Assembly: GCA_965661625.1 (NCBI GenBank)
Contig: CBFIEM010000013.1
Coordinates: forward strand, 1 to 64,000
Length of the DNA: 64,000 bases
Reading direction: 5' to 3'
DNA from: GCA-2705995 sp965661625
GTDB taxonomy: Bacteria; Bacteroidota; Bacteroidia; Flavobacteriales_G; Salibacteraceae
In this document: one piece after another, positions 17,125-26,308 of the stretch
Position numbering within the stretch: position 1 is the first letter of the stretch
Layout: each line of letters opens with the position of its first letter
The notes under the pieces: model-generated
Database searches by the model: none
Told to the model about the DNA's origin: nothing
What the model saw: only the letters and a program-made list of their open reading frames with translations
Translations under genes and position numbers: made by a program

Positions 17125-18024
17125 ATGAAAGTAGCTTACAGTTCGGTCTATAATCACCCTCTCCCTGAAAATCATCGTTTCCCGATGGTTAAATATGATT
17201 TACTACCCACACAATTAAGGTATGAAGGTGTACTTTCCGACGCACATTTCATCGAGCCGCAGCCAGTTGCTGAATCCGATATATTGCTTGTACATACCCC
17301 GAGTTATTGGTCCCAGTTAAAGGATTTAAAGTTGACACCTCGTGAGCAACGTAAAACAGGATTTCCACACACTGCGGCATTGATTCATCGTGAACGCGTG
17401 ATCATGCAAGGAACGGTAGATGCCGCCATCCATGCCTTAACCGGAGGAGTAGGTCTCAACATTGCGGGAGGTACACATCACGCTTTTACAAATCACGGGG
17501 AAGGGTTTTGTTTATTGAATGATATTGCCATAGCCAGCAGGGTGCTTCAAGAGCGTCATGGAGTAAAGCAGGTCTTGGTTATAGACTTAGATGTTCACCA
17601 GGGGAACGGGACAGCAGAAGTATTTCAAAACGACAATTCAGTATTTACACTTTCAATGCATGGCGCCCAAAATTATCCGTTGCATAAAGAGCGTTCAGAC
17701 TTGGATTTACCCATGCCTGATGGTTGCGATGATGAGCAATACCTCAAGGTTTTAAACCACCACCTGCCGCGAGTTTTAGATAATGTATCGCCTGACTTTG
17801 TGTTTTTTCAAAGTGGTGTTGATGTGCTTGAAGGTGATAAATTAGGCCGGATGAAATTGAGTATTCAAGGCTGTAAGGATCGCGATGAATTCGTGCTTTC
17901 AAGCTGTTTTCGGCGCAATATCCCAGTTTGTTTAAGTATGGGGGGAGGGTACTCGGAACAACTTGCGCAAATCATCAATGCACATGCCAACACATTTCGA
18001 TTAGCCCACAAATATTGGGGCTAG
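17125..18024 (+). CDS. Histone-deacetylase-like amidohydrolase
   Basis: A 299-aa zinc amidohydrolase of the histone deacetylase/AcuC/acetylpolyamine amidohydrolase superfamily. All catalytic pieces are present: the His pair in AGGTHHAFTNHGEGFC (His118-His119), the zinc ligands Asp156 and His158 in DLDVHQGNG, the third ligand Asp233 in FFQSGVDVLEGD, and the Tyr of SMGGGYSE near the end. It should remove acetyl groups from a lysine side chain or polyamine in the cytoplasm; the substrate is not evident. It starts 40 bases after the holin-like gene. Confidence 0.92.
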   Translation: MKVAYSSVYNHPLPENHRFPMVKYDLLPTQLRYEGVLSDAHFIEPQPVAESDILLVHTPSYWSQLKDLKLTPREQRKTGFPHTAALIHRERVIMQGTVDAAIHALTGGVGLNIAGGTHHAFTNHGEGFCLLNDIAIASRVLQERHGVKQVLVIDLDVHQGNGTAEVFQNDNSVFTLSMHGAQNYPLHKERSDLDLPMPDGCDDEQYLKVLNHHLPRVLDNVSPDFVFFQSGVDVLEGDKLGRMKLSIQGCKDRDEFVLSSCFRRNIPVCLSMGGGYSEQLAQIINAHANTFRLAHKYWG

Positions 18025-18026
18025 CC

Positions 18027-18704
18027 TCAGTATTTTTTTTCACCCGCTTTCACCGTGGTGGCTAGGGTGTTGGTAACGGGGGGAATTGGACAAACATAAT
18101 TTCCACCATAGGCGCAATACGGGCTAAACGCCAAATTAAAGTCAATGCACATGCTTGTTTGATCAGGTGCTGGATAGGTTAACTCGAGGTAGCGTCCTCC
18201 ACCGTATGTTTCAAATCCATTCGAAGCATCTTTAAACGGAATAAAAAGCACTTCAGGATCTTCTATACTTTGAAATCCCATGAGTTCATGTTGGTTACCG
18301 TTCAGGTTAAACTTAAGCTTCAACGATTGAAAATAGGTTTCAGTAGACCTGCCGGTATTAGGCATGTGGTAAAGCTGGGGAGGTGAAATGTGCTCGAGCT
18401 TGGCGTTTACCTTGTAATTACTATCAATAGGGAAGTAATCTAACCCGGCAAAGGTTTTTATCTCTGCTGAAGGAAGGGGGGAGCCATTGGGGCTTGCAAA
18501 TAACTTGTTTTTGGATTTGCGCACCTTTAAAATTTCCGATTGATACGCTGTTTTGGAATCAGAAGATGTGCTACAACTGCTAACAACCAGTGCTATAAAT
18601 AGTAAAAACCAAGCACTTTTGGTGCTTGGTTTACGTCTTTTAGGGTATGAATCAAGGGTAGATTCGTAAATTAGTATATTCCAAATGTGGGAAAAAAATT
18701 CCAT
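18027..18704 (-). CDS. DUF1684 lipoprotein
   Basis: A 225-aa protein whose C-terminal two thirds match DUF1684: LNGNQHELMGFQSIEDPEVL, FIPFKDASNGFETYGGGRYL, then MCIDFNLAFSPYCAYGGNYV and the ending CPIPP. The order F-D-N/T-N-x-A-Y-xx-PYCAY is the family hallmark. A lipobox (FIALVVSSC) indicates a lipoprotein. The start is odd: the only ATG (18704) places about 32 residues before the lipobox, and that stretch contains a perfect terminator-like hairpin (18606-18632). No better in-frame start was found. Function unknown. It converges with the deacetylase gene, ending 3 bases from it. Confidence 0.8.
   Translation of the reverse strand: MEFFSHIWNILIYESTLDSYPKRRKPSTKSAWFLLFIALVVSSCSTSSDSKTAYQSEILKVRKSKNKLFASPNGSPLPSAEIKTFAGLDYFPIDSNYKVNAKLEHISPPQLYHMPNTGRSTETYFQSLKLKFNLNGNQHELMGFQSIEDPEVLFIPFKDASNGFETYGGGRYLELTYPAPDQTSMCIDFNLAFSPYCAYGGNYVCPIPPVTNTLATTVKAGEKKY
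18600..18632 (-). terminator. Terminator-like hairpin inside the start of the DUF1684 gene
   Basis: Perfect 11-bp stem AAACCAAGCAC (18606-18616) with GTGCTTGGTTT (18622-18632), 5-base loop, followed on the minus strand by five T. It lies downstream of uvrA (stop at 18763) and would end the uvrA transcript, yet it also lies within the reading frame of the DUF1684 gene, where it encodes residues KPSTKSAWF. It may be a uvrA terminator that leaks, or an attenuator. Confidence 0.6.
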
Positions 18705-18762
18705 TTATTGGATAATTTTAATTAAAATTTTAAAAATTTAGCGCCTACCAAAAACTGCGCCG

Positions 18763-21621
18763 TTAATTTAGTTCGCGTTTCAAAAATTCTCCAGTGAAGG
18801 GTCCTTCTTGCATAGCAAGTTCTTCTGGAGTACCTTCAAAAAGAAGGTTTCCGCCCCTTCTGCCACCTTCAGGCCCCATGTCAATTAAATGATCAGCAAC
18901 CTTAATGATGTCCATGTTGTGTTCTATCACTGCAACAGTATTGCCTAAGTCCACTAGCGACTGAAGAACTTCGAGTAAAATTCGAATATCTTCAAAGTGC
19001 AATCCTGTGGTTGGTTCATCGAGGATATAAAATGTACTACCGGTATTCTTTTTGGCCAATTCAGTAGCGAGTTTAACGCGCTGAGCTTCTCCACCAGAAA
19101 GGGTAACACTGGACTGCCCCAATGTAATGTATCCCAGCCCCACATCGTTTAACGTCTTAACTTTTTGGTAAATGGATGGAATTTTTTCGAAAAAGGTGGT
19201 AGCATCTTCAACTGTCATGTTAAGTACGTCGGCAATGGATTTGCCCTTATAGCGCACTTCTAACGTTTCACGGTTATAGCGTCGTCCCTGACATGTTTCG
19301 CACGGCACATACACATCGGGTAAAAAATTCATTTCTATGGTGCGAACTCCTGCTCCTTGACACGTTTCACACCTACCGCCTTTTACATTAAATGAGAAAC
19401 GACCTGGTTTGTATCCTCTAATTTTAGCTTCTGGAAGGTTGGCAAAAAGTGAGCGAATATCTGTGAATACACCAGTATAAGTAGCAGGATTGCTTCGCGG
19501 GGTTCTACCAATTGGACTTTGATCAATGTCAATAACCTTGTCGATTTGGTCTAAACCTTCAACAGATTCAAATGGCATTGGTCTTTTAGTAGTGGCGTAA
19601 AGGCTTTGAGAAATGGCAGGGTAGAGTGTTTCGTTAATCAAGGTAGATTTACCAGACCCTGATACTCCAGTTATGCCAATAAATGTTCCCAATGGAAAAG
19701 CTACATCCAAATGCTTTAGGTTATTACCAGAAGCGCCTTTAAGGGTAACAAATTTCCCGTTGCCTTTTCTTCGCTTCGTTGGAACGCTTATTTCAAGCTT
19801 ATCGCCAAGGTACTTGGCTGTCATACTCCCTTGGGTCATAAATTCAGCAGGGGATCCTTGTGCTACAATAGCTCCACCGTGAACGCCCGCTTTTGGTCCT
19901 ATATCAATAACATGATCCGCTTCTGAGATCATGTCTTTGTCGTGTTCAACAACAAGGACAGAGTTACCGGCATCCCTCAGGGCCTTCAAAGCCTCAATGA
20001 GGCGAGCATTATCGCGTTGATGGAGACCTATGCTCGGTTCATCTAAAATATAAAGCACCCCAACCAGTTTCGACCCAATTTGAGTTGCGAGTCTTATCCG
20101 CTGAGCCTCACCACCAGATAGACTCTTAGCAGACCTGTCTAGTGTAAGGTAATCTAAGCCAACATCAAGTAAGAAGCCCAATCTTGCCCGTATTTCTTTA
20201 AGTACTTCCTTGCCAATTATATTTTGCTTCTCAGATAAACGCGATTCTACACCGTCAAACCAAGCGTGAATCTCGCTGATATCCATTTGCGCAAGCTCGG
20301 CAATATTCTTACCATCTAACTTAAAATGAAGCGCTTGTTGTTTTAATCGGGAGCCATTGCATGTTCTACAAGGTATTTTGTTCATGAAGCTTTGAGCCCA
20401 TCTCGAAAAAGCCTTGGTTGGCTTATCGTTGTACTCATCGATGATGTAATTAATTACCCCGTCAAATTTGATGTCGTAATCTCGGTGCACACCCAAGACT
20501 TCATTTTTAACCCGGAACGATTCGCTGGTTCCGTAGAGCAGAACATGAATTGCTTCTTCTGAAAGTTCCTTGAGTGGTGTAGTAAGTTTAAAGCCGTACT
20601 TCGCTCCAAGGCCTTCAATTTGCTTGAATAGCCAGTTGTTCTTATACTCACCTACGGGGGCCAAGCCTCCACGTTTAATAGATTTTGAATTGTCTGGAAT
20701 TACTTTGTCGAGGTCAATCTCGGATACTTTTCCCAATCCATTGCAATTGGTGCACGCTCCATAAGGTGAGTTAAATGAGAATAGATTTGGTGCGGGGTCA
20801 TCATAAGATATTCCCGAAGTAGGGCACATGAGGTTTTTTGAAAAGTGCCGGGGCTCGTCCTTACTTTCTAAAGGCAAAACCATCATCATTTGATTGCCTT
20901 GCTTTAGCGCGGCCATCATGCTTTCACGGAGTCGTTGGCTGTTTGAGCTGCTCACCTCTAGTCGGTCAATGACAATTTCAATGTCGTGCACTTTATACCG
21001 ATCTACCTTCATTCCGCGGGTAATTTCTCGAATCTCACCATCCACGCGTACGCGGAGGTATCCCTTCTTTGAAATACCCTCAAAGAGTTCGCGGTAATGA
21101 CCTTTTCGTCCGCGCACAACTGGAGCCAATACATTGATAATGGTACCGCTGTATTGGTCGTGAATTAAGTCTAAGATTTGGTCGTCAGAATACTTAACCA
21201 TGCGCTCGCCTGTAACGTATGAATACGCGTTTCCAGCTCGCGCAAATAGCAAGCGCATAAAGTCGTAGATCTCGGTTATTGTTCCTACGGTGGATCTCGG
21301 GCTTTTGTTGACGGTCTTTTGTTCGATCGAAATAACAGGAGACAGTCCTGTGATTTTGTCAACATCTGGACGTTCCATATTGCCCAAGAATTGACGCGCA
21401 TATGCCGAGAAACTCTCAATATAACGCCTTTGTCCTTCTGCGTAAATGGTGTCGAAAGCCAAAGATGATTTACCTGATCCAGAGAGCCCGGTTATAACCA
21501 CCAGCCGATTCCTTGGAATGGAAATGTCAATATTTTTCAGGTTGTGAACACGTGCACCATAAACGTGCAAGGCGTCTTCCTTAACTAACTGTTTGCGTAC
21601 TGGTTCATCTAATGATTTCAT
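18763..21621 (-). CDS. uvrA: Excinuclease ABC subunit A
   Basis: A 952-aa ABC-type ATPase of nucleotide excision repair; with UvrB it scans DNA for bulky lesions. Two ATP-binding cassettes are evident: Walker A GLSGSGKS near residue 45 and GVSGSGKST near 640, signature LSGGEAQR twice, and two Walker B/His-loop regions (LYILDEPSIGLHQRD, FYILDEPTTGLHFED). The C-terminal zinc module (CETCQGAGV then CETCQGRRYN) is intact. In the first zinc region the usual CPxC reads CPTS, the rest (CTNCNG) is kept. I chose ATG 21621 over the TTG at 21636 because AGGTGG stands just before it. Confidence 0.97.
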   Translation of the reverse strand: MKSLDEPVRKQLVKEDALHVYGARVHNLKNIDISIPRNRLVVITGLSGSGKSSLAFDTIYAEGQRRYIESFSAYARQFLGNMERPDVDKITGLSPVISIEQKTVNKSPRSTVGTITEIYDFMRLLFARAGNAYSYVTGERMVKYSDDQILDLIHDQYSGTIINVLAPVVRGRKGHYRELFEGISKKGYLRVRVDGEIREITRGMKVDRYKVHDIEIVIDRLEVSSSNSQRLRESMMAALKQGNQMMMVLPLESKDEPRHFSKNLMCPTSGISYDDPAPNLFSFNSPYGACTNCNGLGKVSEIDLDKVIPDNSKSIKRGGLAPVGEYKNNWLFKQIEGLGAKYGFKLTTPLKELSEEAIHVLLYGTSESFRVKNEVLGVHRDYDIKFDGVINYIIDEYNDKPTKAFSRWAQSFMNKIPCRTCNGSRLKQQALHFKLDGKNIAELAQMDISEIHAWFDGVESRLSEKQNIIGKEVLKEIRARLGFLLDVGLDYLTLDRSAKSLSGGEAQRIRLATQIGSKLVGVLYILDEPSIGLHQRDNARLIEALKALRDAGNSVLVVEHDKDMISEADHVIDIGPKAGVHGGAIVAQGSPAEFMTQGSMTAKYLGDKLEISVPTKRRKGNGKFVTLKGASGNNLKHLDVAFPLGTFIGITGVSGSGKSTLINETLYPAISQSLYATTKRPMPFESVEGLDQIDKVIDIDQSPIGRTPRSNPATYTGVFTDIRSLFANLPEAKIRGYKPGRFSFNVKGGRCETCQGAGVRTIEMNFLPDVYVPCETCQGRRYNRETLEVRYKGKSIADVLNMTVEDATTFFEKIPSIYQKVKTLNDVGLGYITLGQSSVTLSGGEAQRVKLATELAKKNTGSTFYILDEPTTGLHFEDIRILLEVLQSLVDLGNTVAVIEHNMDIIKVADHLIDMGPEGGRRGGNLLFEGTPEELAMQEGPFTGEFLKRELN

Positions 21622-21703
21622 ATGCCCACCTAACAAGTTTGCAAAGGTAGTGTTTTCAACCGCCGTTAGGAAGTCGGAATGAATGATATCCAGTTAGCAG
21701 AAA

Positions 21704-22651
21704 CTAGCGATTCATTAGCTGGTGCTTAGCCGCCTCGGTAGGCAACAATACCGTAAATGTATCGCCCGCGTGGCCTTTTAAATGAGACTGACGAAGCCAT
21801 GGGTTGTACTGCTTGAGCACCTTGTAGTTAATGCCCCTATTTTTGGCGTATTCTGCAAAATCAGCTATTGGTGAAACGATGTTCTCTGGTTGTAGTGCTG
21901 GCAGGTGGTATAAGTCTTTTTCGCGTGTGTTGAAACCGTACTGTTCTGGGTTTGACAGTATTTCTTTTACAGCTAATATTCGGAATAAGTAACGCGATGT
22001 TTCTTCATTTAAAAGCAAGCTGTAGTAGGATGCTGCACCTTGTCGGTCAAGCTGTTTTGCAAGGCCATTCATTCCCATGTTGTATGAGGCAGCAGCCAAG
22101 GTCCAAGTGCCATATTTTGACTTCGCTTCCAAGAGGTATTTGCAGGCGGCTTGTGTTGCTTTTTCCACATGATAACGCTCGTCAATTTCATGATTAATAA
22201 TAAGTCCAAGTTCTTTTCCGGTTCCTTCCATGATTTGCCAAAATCCAACTGCCCCTGCTGGTGAAGTAACCTGGGTTAATCCGCTTTCAATTAAGGCTAA
22301 ATATTTGAAGTCGTCTGGCACCTTGTTTTCAGCTAGAATTGGTTCAATAACCGGGAACCATTTATGGCTCCGTTTCATGTAGAGTAAGGTGTTTGATTGC
22401 CAATAGGTATTTACGAGTAGTTCACGATCAAATTTCTCATAAACATCGGGCATGTTTAATGGCACGGGTTCATTGGAAAATGAAACTTCCGCGGGGTGAT
22501 TTAAACTGTAGATCTGGTAATCCCGGTTAAACGTTTCTTGATGAGTAAGGTCATCTTTTTCACCTGCCTTTGACGCTCCGAGTAAATGCATGGCGCCCCA
22601 AGCAACTGTTGCTAATCCAATAAAAACGAAAATGCGATTTACACTACTCAT
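21704..22651 (-). CDS. Membrane-bound lytic murein transglycosylase (SLT domain)
   Basis: A 315-aa periplasmic muramidase-type enzyme that cleaves peptidoglycan, leaving 1,6-anhydro ends. An N-terminal hydrophobic anchor/signal (residues 1-25) is followed by the goose-lysozyme-like SLT domain: catalytic Glu122 in YLALIESGLTQVTSPAGAVG, the FWQIMEGTG block, and the AAASYNMGMNGLAKQ motif at about 198-212. The C-terminal part (PADFAEYAKNRGINYKVLKQ-like segment) resembles the MltD-type tail without clear LysM repeats. Its first 8 bases overlap the stop of rfbC, and it is the last gene of a wza-like/rfbC/SLT operon. Confidence 0.9.
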   Translation of the reverse strand: MSSVNRIFVFIGLATVAWGAMHLLGASKAGEKDDLTHQETFNRDYQIYSLNHPAEVSFSNEPVPLNMPDVYEKFDRELLVNTYWQSNTLLYMKRSHKWFPVIEPILAENKVPDDFKYLALIESGLTQVTSPAGAVGFWQIMEGTGKELGLIINHEIDERYHVEKATQAACKYLLEAKSKYGTWTLAAASYNMGMNGLAKQLDRQGAASYYSLLLNEETSRYLFRILAVKEILSNPEQYGFNTREKDLYHLPALQPENIVSPIADFAEYAKNRGINYKVLKQYNPWLRQSHLKGHAGDTFTVLLPTEAAKHQLMNR

Positions 22652-23195
22652 AGGTGAATGGACTTTTAAATTTTTGAAGTTCTGGTAGGATGATGTCCTT
22701 ATCCGATAGTATGGGGTTTTCGACCTCCCAATTGATGGCTAAATCAGGATCGTTCCAAAGAATACCTCCTTCAGATGCTTTATTGTAGTAATTGGTGCAT
22801 TTATAGCTGAAAATGGTATTTGGAGCTAGGGTAGAAAAACCATGGGCAAACCCGGGAGGGAGGTAAAATTGTAACTTATTTTCATCGGTTAATTCAATGG
22901 CATAAGTTTGACCATATGTAGGTGAACCTAATCGAATGTCTACAGCAACATCTATTACAGCTCCTTGAAGCACGCGCACAAGTTTACCTTGTGCAAAAGG
23001 AGGTGCTTGGAAATGTAAACCCCTCACCACTCCTTGTTGAGAAAAACTTTGGTTGTCCTGAACAAAAACTTCTGGAATGCCCAATTCGCGAAATTTCTCT
23101 TGATTATAACTTTCGTAGAAGTAGCCTCGGTCATCTCCAAAAATGGTTGGTTCAAGTAATTTTAAACCGGGCATGGGTTCGTTTATTAGCTTCAT
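22644..23195 (-). CDS. rfbC: dTDP-4-dehydrorhamnose 3,5-epimerase
   Basis: A 183-aa cupin enzyme that epimerises dTDP-4-keto-6-deoxy-glucose at C3 and C5 on the way to dTDP-L-rhamnose. Recognisable blocks: IFGDDRGYFYESYNQEKF near the start, VRGLHFQAPPFAQGKLVRV with the catalytic His, VDIRLGSPTYGQ with the partner Asp, LPPGFAHGFSTLAPN and YKCTNYYNKASEGGILWNDP. No rfbA, rfbB or rfbD lies nearby, so the rest of the pathway is elsewhere. ATGA overlap with the upstream export gene suggests a role in surface-polysaccharide assembly. Confidence 0.95.
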   Translation of the reverse strand: MKLINEPMPGLKLLEPTIFGDDRGYFYESYNQEKFRELGIPEVFVQDNQSFSQQGVVRGLHFQAPPFAQGKLVRVLQGAVIDVAVDIRLGSPTYGQTYAIELTDENKLQFYLPPGFAHGFSTLAPNTIFSYKCTNYYNKASEGGILWNDPDLAINWEVENPILSDKDIILPELQKFKSPFTYE

Positions 23196-23989
23196 CGATT
23201 AAGCTGGTTTAACGCAGTTACCAGTACAACTGCTGATGTGATGATAGTTACGATAGGTGTTATTTGCCTTAAGATATCATTAGCCGCTCTAATTTGAGGC
23301 TCAACGTAAATGATGTCGTTGGATTGTAGCACCATGTTAGCAGCATTAATTCCTTCTATGGTGCTTAAGTCAATCAAGAACACTTTGGTTTCAGGTCCGC
23401 CATCACCCCGTATGAGTTTAATCTTGTACGCCTTTCCAAATTCGGTTAAGCCGCCAGCCATCGCCAAGCCTTCAATCAGCGTAGTGTTTTCATTTACAAG
23501 GGTAACTACTTTTGATCGCCCATCATTACCAGAGAACACTACAACCCTTCTATTGAGTACATTAATCATCACGAATGGATCATTGTAAAATGATCCATAT
23601 GCTCCTTCCAGCATGCGTTCTGCCTGCCGAATAGTGAGGCCGCCCAATTTTATCCTGCCAACGATGGGTAATTTTACAGTACTATCCGCTTCAATGGTAT
23701 ATTGGAAACTCTGAGAGAAGTTCACGGCATTTGCTCCAACACTTGTAAAGCTCGTGAGATCGATGATTTTAAATCCATTTTTACTGAACAGCCTAAACGA
23801 AATCCGATCATTAAGGTCCAGCTTGTATTCAGCTGAAGGATTGGAAGGGATGCTGTCAAATTCGTAGCCGCGCTCAGTTTGCAGCATTATTGAAGGATTC
23901 AGTTTGCAGGAAGTGATACTCACAGTTAGTAGGATGATACTTCCTAAAATTACGAGCAGATTAGACGGAAAAACACAGTTCGTTTTCAT
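23192..23989 (-). CDS. Wza-like polysaccharide biosynthesis/export lipoprotein
   Basis: A 265-aa outer-membrane polysaccharide export protein. Residues 1-29 form a lipoprotein signal with lipobox VSITSC. The Poly_export (SLBB-containing) core runs from about 45: YKLDLNDRISFRLFSKNG, then TVKLPIVGRIKLGGLTIRQA and the SLBB-type block NENTTLIEGLAMAGGLTEFG. A hydrophobic C-terminal helix (PIVTIITSAVVLVTALNQL) probably spans the outer membrane as in Wza. It would work with an inner-membrane Wzc such as the one at 48992, although the two are 25 kb apart. Head of the operon with rfbC and the SLT enzyme. Confidence 0.9.
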   Translation of the reverse strand: MKTNCVFPSNLLVILGSIILLTVSITSCKLNPSIMLQTERGYEFDSIPSNPSAEYKLDLNDRISFRLFSKNGFKIIDLTSFTSVGANAVNFSQSFQYTIEADSTVKLPIVGRIKLGGLTIRQAERMLEGAYGSFYNDPFVMINVLNRRVVVFSGNDGRSKVVTLVNENTTLIEGLAMAGGLTEFGKAYKIKLIRGDGGPETKVFLIDLSTIEGINAANMVLQSNDIIYVEPQIRAANDILRQITPIVTIITSAVVLVTALNQLNR

Positions 23990-24028
23990 GAATGTTCAAA
24001 GCTACAATTTGCACCTTGAAAATACGTC

Positions 24029-24056
24029 AAAAAAAAAGCCCGCTGCAAAGCGGGCT
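24029..24056 (-). terminator. Rho-independent terminator of lpdA
   Basis: An 8-bp stem AGCCCGCT (24037-24044)/AGCGGGCT (24049-24056) with a GCAA tetraloop; on the minus strand it is followed by nine T (complement of A 24029-24037). It lies 23 bases beyond the lpdA stop at 24079 and before the next operon at 23989. Confidence 0.93.
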
Positions 24057-24078
24057 ATCAAGTTTTTGACAGTTTTGA

Positions 24079-25470
24079 TTAAAGGTGAATTACCTCATCG
24101 TAAGCTGCGGCTGCCGCTTCCATAATCGCCTCACTCATAGTAGGGTGTGGATGAACCGTTTTGATGATTTCATGACCAGTTGTTTCAAGTTTACGGATAG
24201 AAACAAGTTCAGCAACCATTTCAGTTACGTTGTATCCGATCATATGGCCACCTAATAACTCGCCATATTTGGCGTCAAAAATCAATTTAACGAATCCATC
24301 AGCATGGCCTGCAGCTTTTGCTTTTCCAGATGCAGAGAAAGGGAATTTTCCAACTTTAATGTCAAGTCCGGCATCTTTGGCTTGCTTTTCAGTCATACCA
24401 ACAGAAGCAACTTCAGGAGAACAGTAAGTACATCCTGGAATATTACCGTAATCTAATTTTTGAACATCCATGCCAGCCATTTTTTCAACGGCAATTATTC
24501 CTTCAGCAGAAGCAACGTGAGCAAGTGCAGGTCCTGGAACACAATCACCAATAGCCCAAACACCTGGGATGTTTGTTTGGTAATGGTCGTTTACAACAAC
24601 TTTACCTTTATCTGTAGCGATTCCAACATCTTCAAGTCCGATATTTTCAATGTTAGAAACCACACCAACAGCTGAAAGCACGATGTCACAGTCCATCTGC
24701 TCTTCGCCTTTTTTAGTTTTAATGGTAACCTTACACCCTTTTCCTGAAGTGTCTACTTGTTCAACTGAAGCATTGGTCATTACCTTCATTCCCATTTTCT
24801 TGAATGATCGACCTAGTTGCTTTGAAACATCTTCATCTTCATTGGGAACGATTTGAGGCAAATACTCAACCAACGTTACTTCAGTTCCCATAGATTGGTA
24901 AAAATAGGCGAATTCAGAGCCAATGGCTCCAGATCCAACAATTACCATTTTTTCGGGTTGTTTGGGTAGTGTCATCGCTTCACGATACCCAATAATTTTC
25001 TTTCCGTCTTGTTGCAGGTTTGGAAGTGAACGAGAACGTGCACCTGTAGCAACTATGATATTCTTTGCTTCAAGTGTTGATGCTTTACCGTCCTTATCAG
25101 TAACCTCAAGCTTATTTGCCGCTTTGAGTTTACCAGTTCCCATTACAACATCAATCTTGTTCTTTTTCATCAAGAATTGAATTCCGTCGCTCATTCCACT
25201 AGCAACACTTCTACTGCGTGCTACAACACTTTTAAAATCGTGTTTGGCATCTTTTATCGTGATACCGAAATCGCTTGCATGATTGATGTACTCAAATACT
25301 TGTGCACTTTTTAATAGTGCTTTTGTAGGGATGCACCCCCAGTTTAGGCAAATTCCACCAAGCGATTCGCGCTCAACGATGGCTGTTTTCATGCCGAGTT
25401 GTGCTCCGCGAATAGCTGCAACGTAGCCCCCTGGTCCGCTACCCAATACTATAAGATCGTATGATGCCAT
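24079..25470 (-). CDS. lpdA: Dihydrolipoyl dehydrogenase (E3)
   Basis: A 463-aa FAD-dependent disulfide oxidoreductase, the E3 component that reoxidises dihydrolipoamide in the 2-oxoacid dehydrogenase and glycine cleavage complexes. Diagnostic parts: FAD-binding Rossmann start DLIVLGSGPGGYVAAI, redox pair in GGICLNWGCIPTKALL, NAD motif VGSGAIGSEFAYFYQSMG, the FAD site VWAIGDCVPGPALAHVASAE and the C-terminal His-Glu region TVHPHPTMSEA. The ATG at 25470 begins the family N-terminus; upstream in-frame codons look non-coding. No E1/E2 genes are adjacent. Diverges from the DUF4389 gene and ends at a strong terminator. Confidence 0.97.
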   Translation of the reverse strand: MASYDLIVLGSGPGGYVAAIRGAQLGMKTAIVERESLGGICLNWGCIPTKALLKSAQVFEYINHASDFGITIKDAKHDFKSVVARSRSVASGMSDGIQFLMKKNKIDVVMGTGKLKAANKLEVTDKDGKASTLEAKNIIVATGARSRSLPNLQQDGKKIIGYREAMTLPKQPEKMVIVGSGAIGSEFAYFYQSMGTEVTLVEYLPQIVPNEDEDVSKQLGRSFKKMGMKVMTNASVEQVDTSGKGCKVTIKTKKGEEQMDCDIVLSAVGVVSNIENIGLEDVGIATDKGKVVVNDHYQTNIPGVWAIGDCVPGPALAHVASAEGIIAVEKMAGMDVQKLDYGNIPGCTYCSPEVASVGMTEKQAKDAGLDIKVGKFPFSASGKAKAAGHADGFVKLIFDAKYGELLGGHMIGYNVTEMVAELVSIRKLETTGHEIIKTVHPHPTMSEAIMEAAAAAYDEVIHL

Positions 25471-25657
25471 GAGATTGTATGTATTAAATTGTAATGCTTG
25501 TTTGCGGTGCGAATTTAAGCGTTCTCTATCGAATAATACCAAGTCTCTATGCTTTGATTGCCGAGTATCCCGTAAATCAACCACTTGTAACGTTGTGATT
25601 GGATAGTTAATATGAGTGATATACTTTCGAACCACCTAATTAAATACTGATCCAATC

Positions 25658-26281
25658 ATGAGTAAATTTAATGTTACGTACCAAGAGCGCTATTCAAGAG
25701 GAGAGTTAATCTTAAGGTCTATTGCAGGCTTCATTTACATTACCCTTCCGCACAGCTTTATTTTAACGTTTGTAGGAATTTGGAGTCAAATACTATCGTT
25801 TATATCATTTTGGGTCATCTTGTTTACCGGGCGATATCCTGAGAGTTTCTTTGAGTTTCAAGTGAAGTACTTGCGTTGGAATTGGCGCGTCAATGCCCGG
25901 ATCTACAATCTAGCAGATGGCTATCCTGCATTTGGCTTAAGTGCTACCGATGAGTATTCAGAGTTTGAAGTAACGTACCCAGAACAGTTAAGTCGAGGTC
26001 ATTTATTGCTAAAAGCCTTTTTAGGTTTCTTGTATTGCATAATTCCTCATGTTTTCGTGTTAATGTTTAGGATGTTATTGTCGTTAGTACTGAGCTTTTT
26101 TGCATTCTGGGCTGTGCTATTTACTGGAAGCTACCCAAAGAGCTGGCATGAGTTTAACGTTGGCACAATGCGATGGGGAACGCGCTTAAACCTCTACTTG
26201 TTGTACATGACAGATGATTATCCGCCATTTTCAGGTAAACCATTGGCTCAAGAAATGAACGCACAACCCACAGCAGATTAG
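25658..26281 (+). CDS. DUF4389 membrane protein with internal duplication
   Basis: A 207-aa inner-membrane protein made of two similar ~95-residue halves. Each has the order VTYxExxSRGxL, a hydrophobic segment ending in LPHSF or IPHVF, a second hydrophobic segment with FxxFWxxLFTG, then YPxSxxEF and a conserved tail around RWxxRxNxYxxxxxDxYPxF. This is the DUF4389 pattern, normally covering one or two copies. Function not known. It opens a plus-strand run with the DUF4870 and M48 genes (gaps of 27 and 1 bases). Confidence 0.85.
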   Translation: MSKFNVTYQERYSRGELILRSIAGFIYITLPHSFILTFVGIWSQILSFISFWVILFTGRYPESFFEFQVKYLRWNWRVNARIYNLADGYPAFGLSATDEYSEFEVTYPEQLSRGHLLLKAFLGFLYCIIPHVFVLMFRMLLSLVLSFFAFWAVLFTGSYPKSWHEFNVGTMRWGTRLNLYLLYMTDDYPPFSGKPLAQEMNAQPTAD

Positions 26282-26308
26282 AACCAAGCAATAAAGAAAA
26301 TTAGATAC

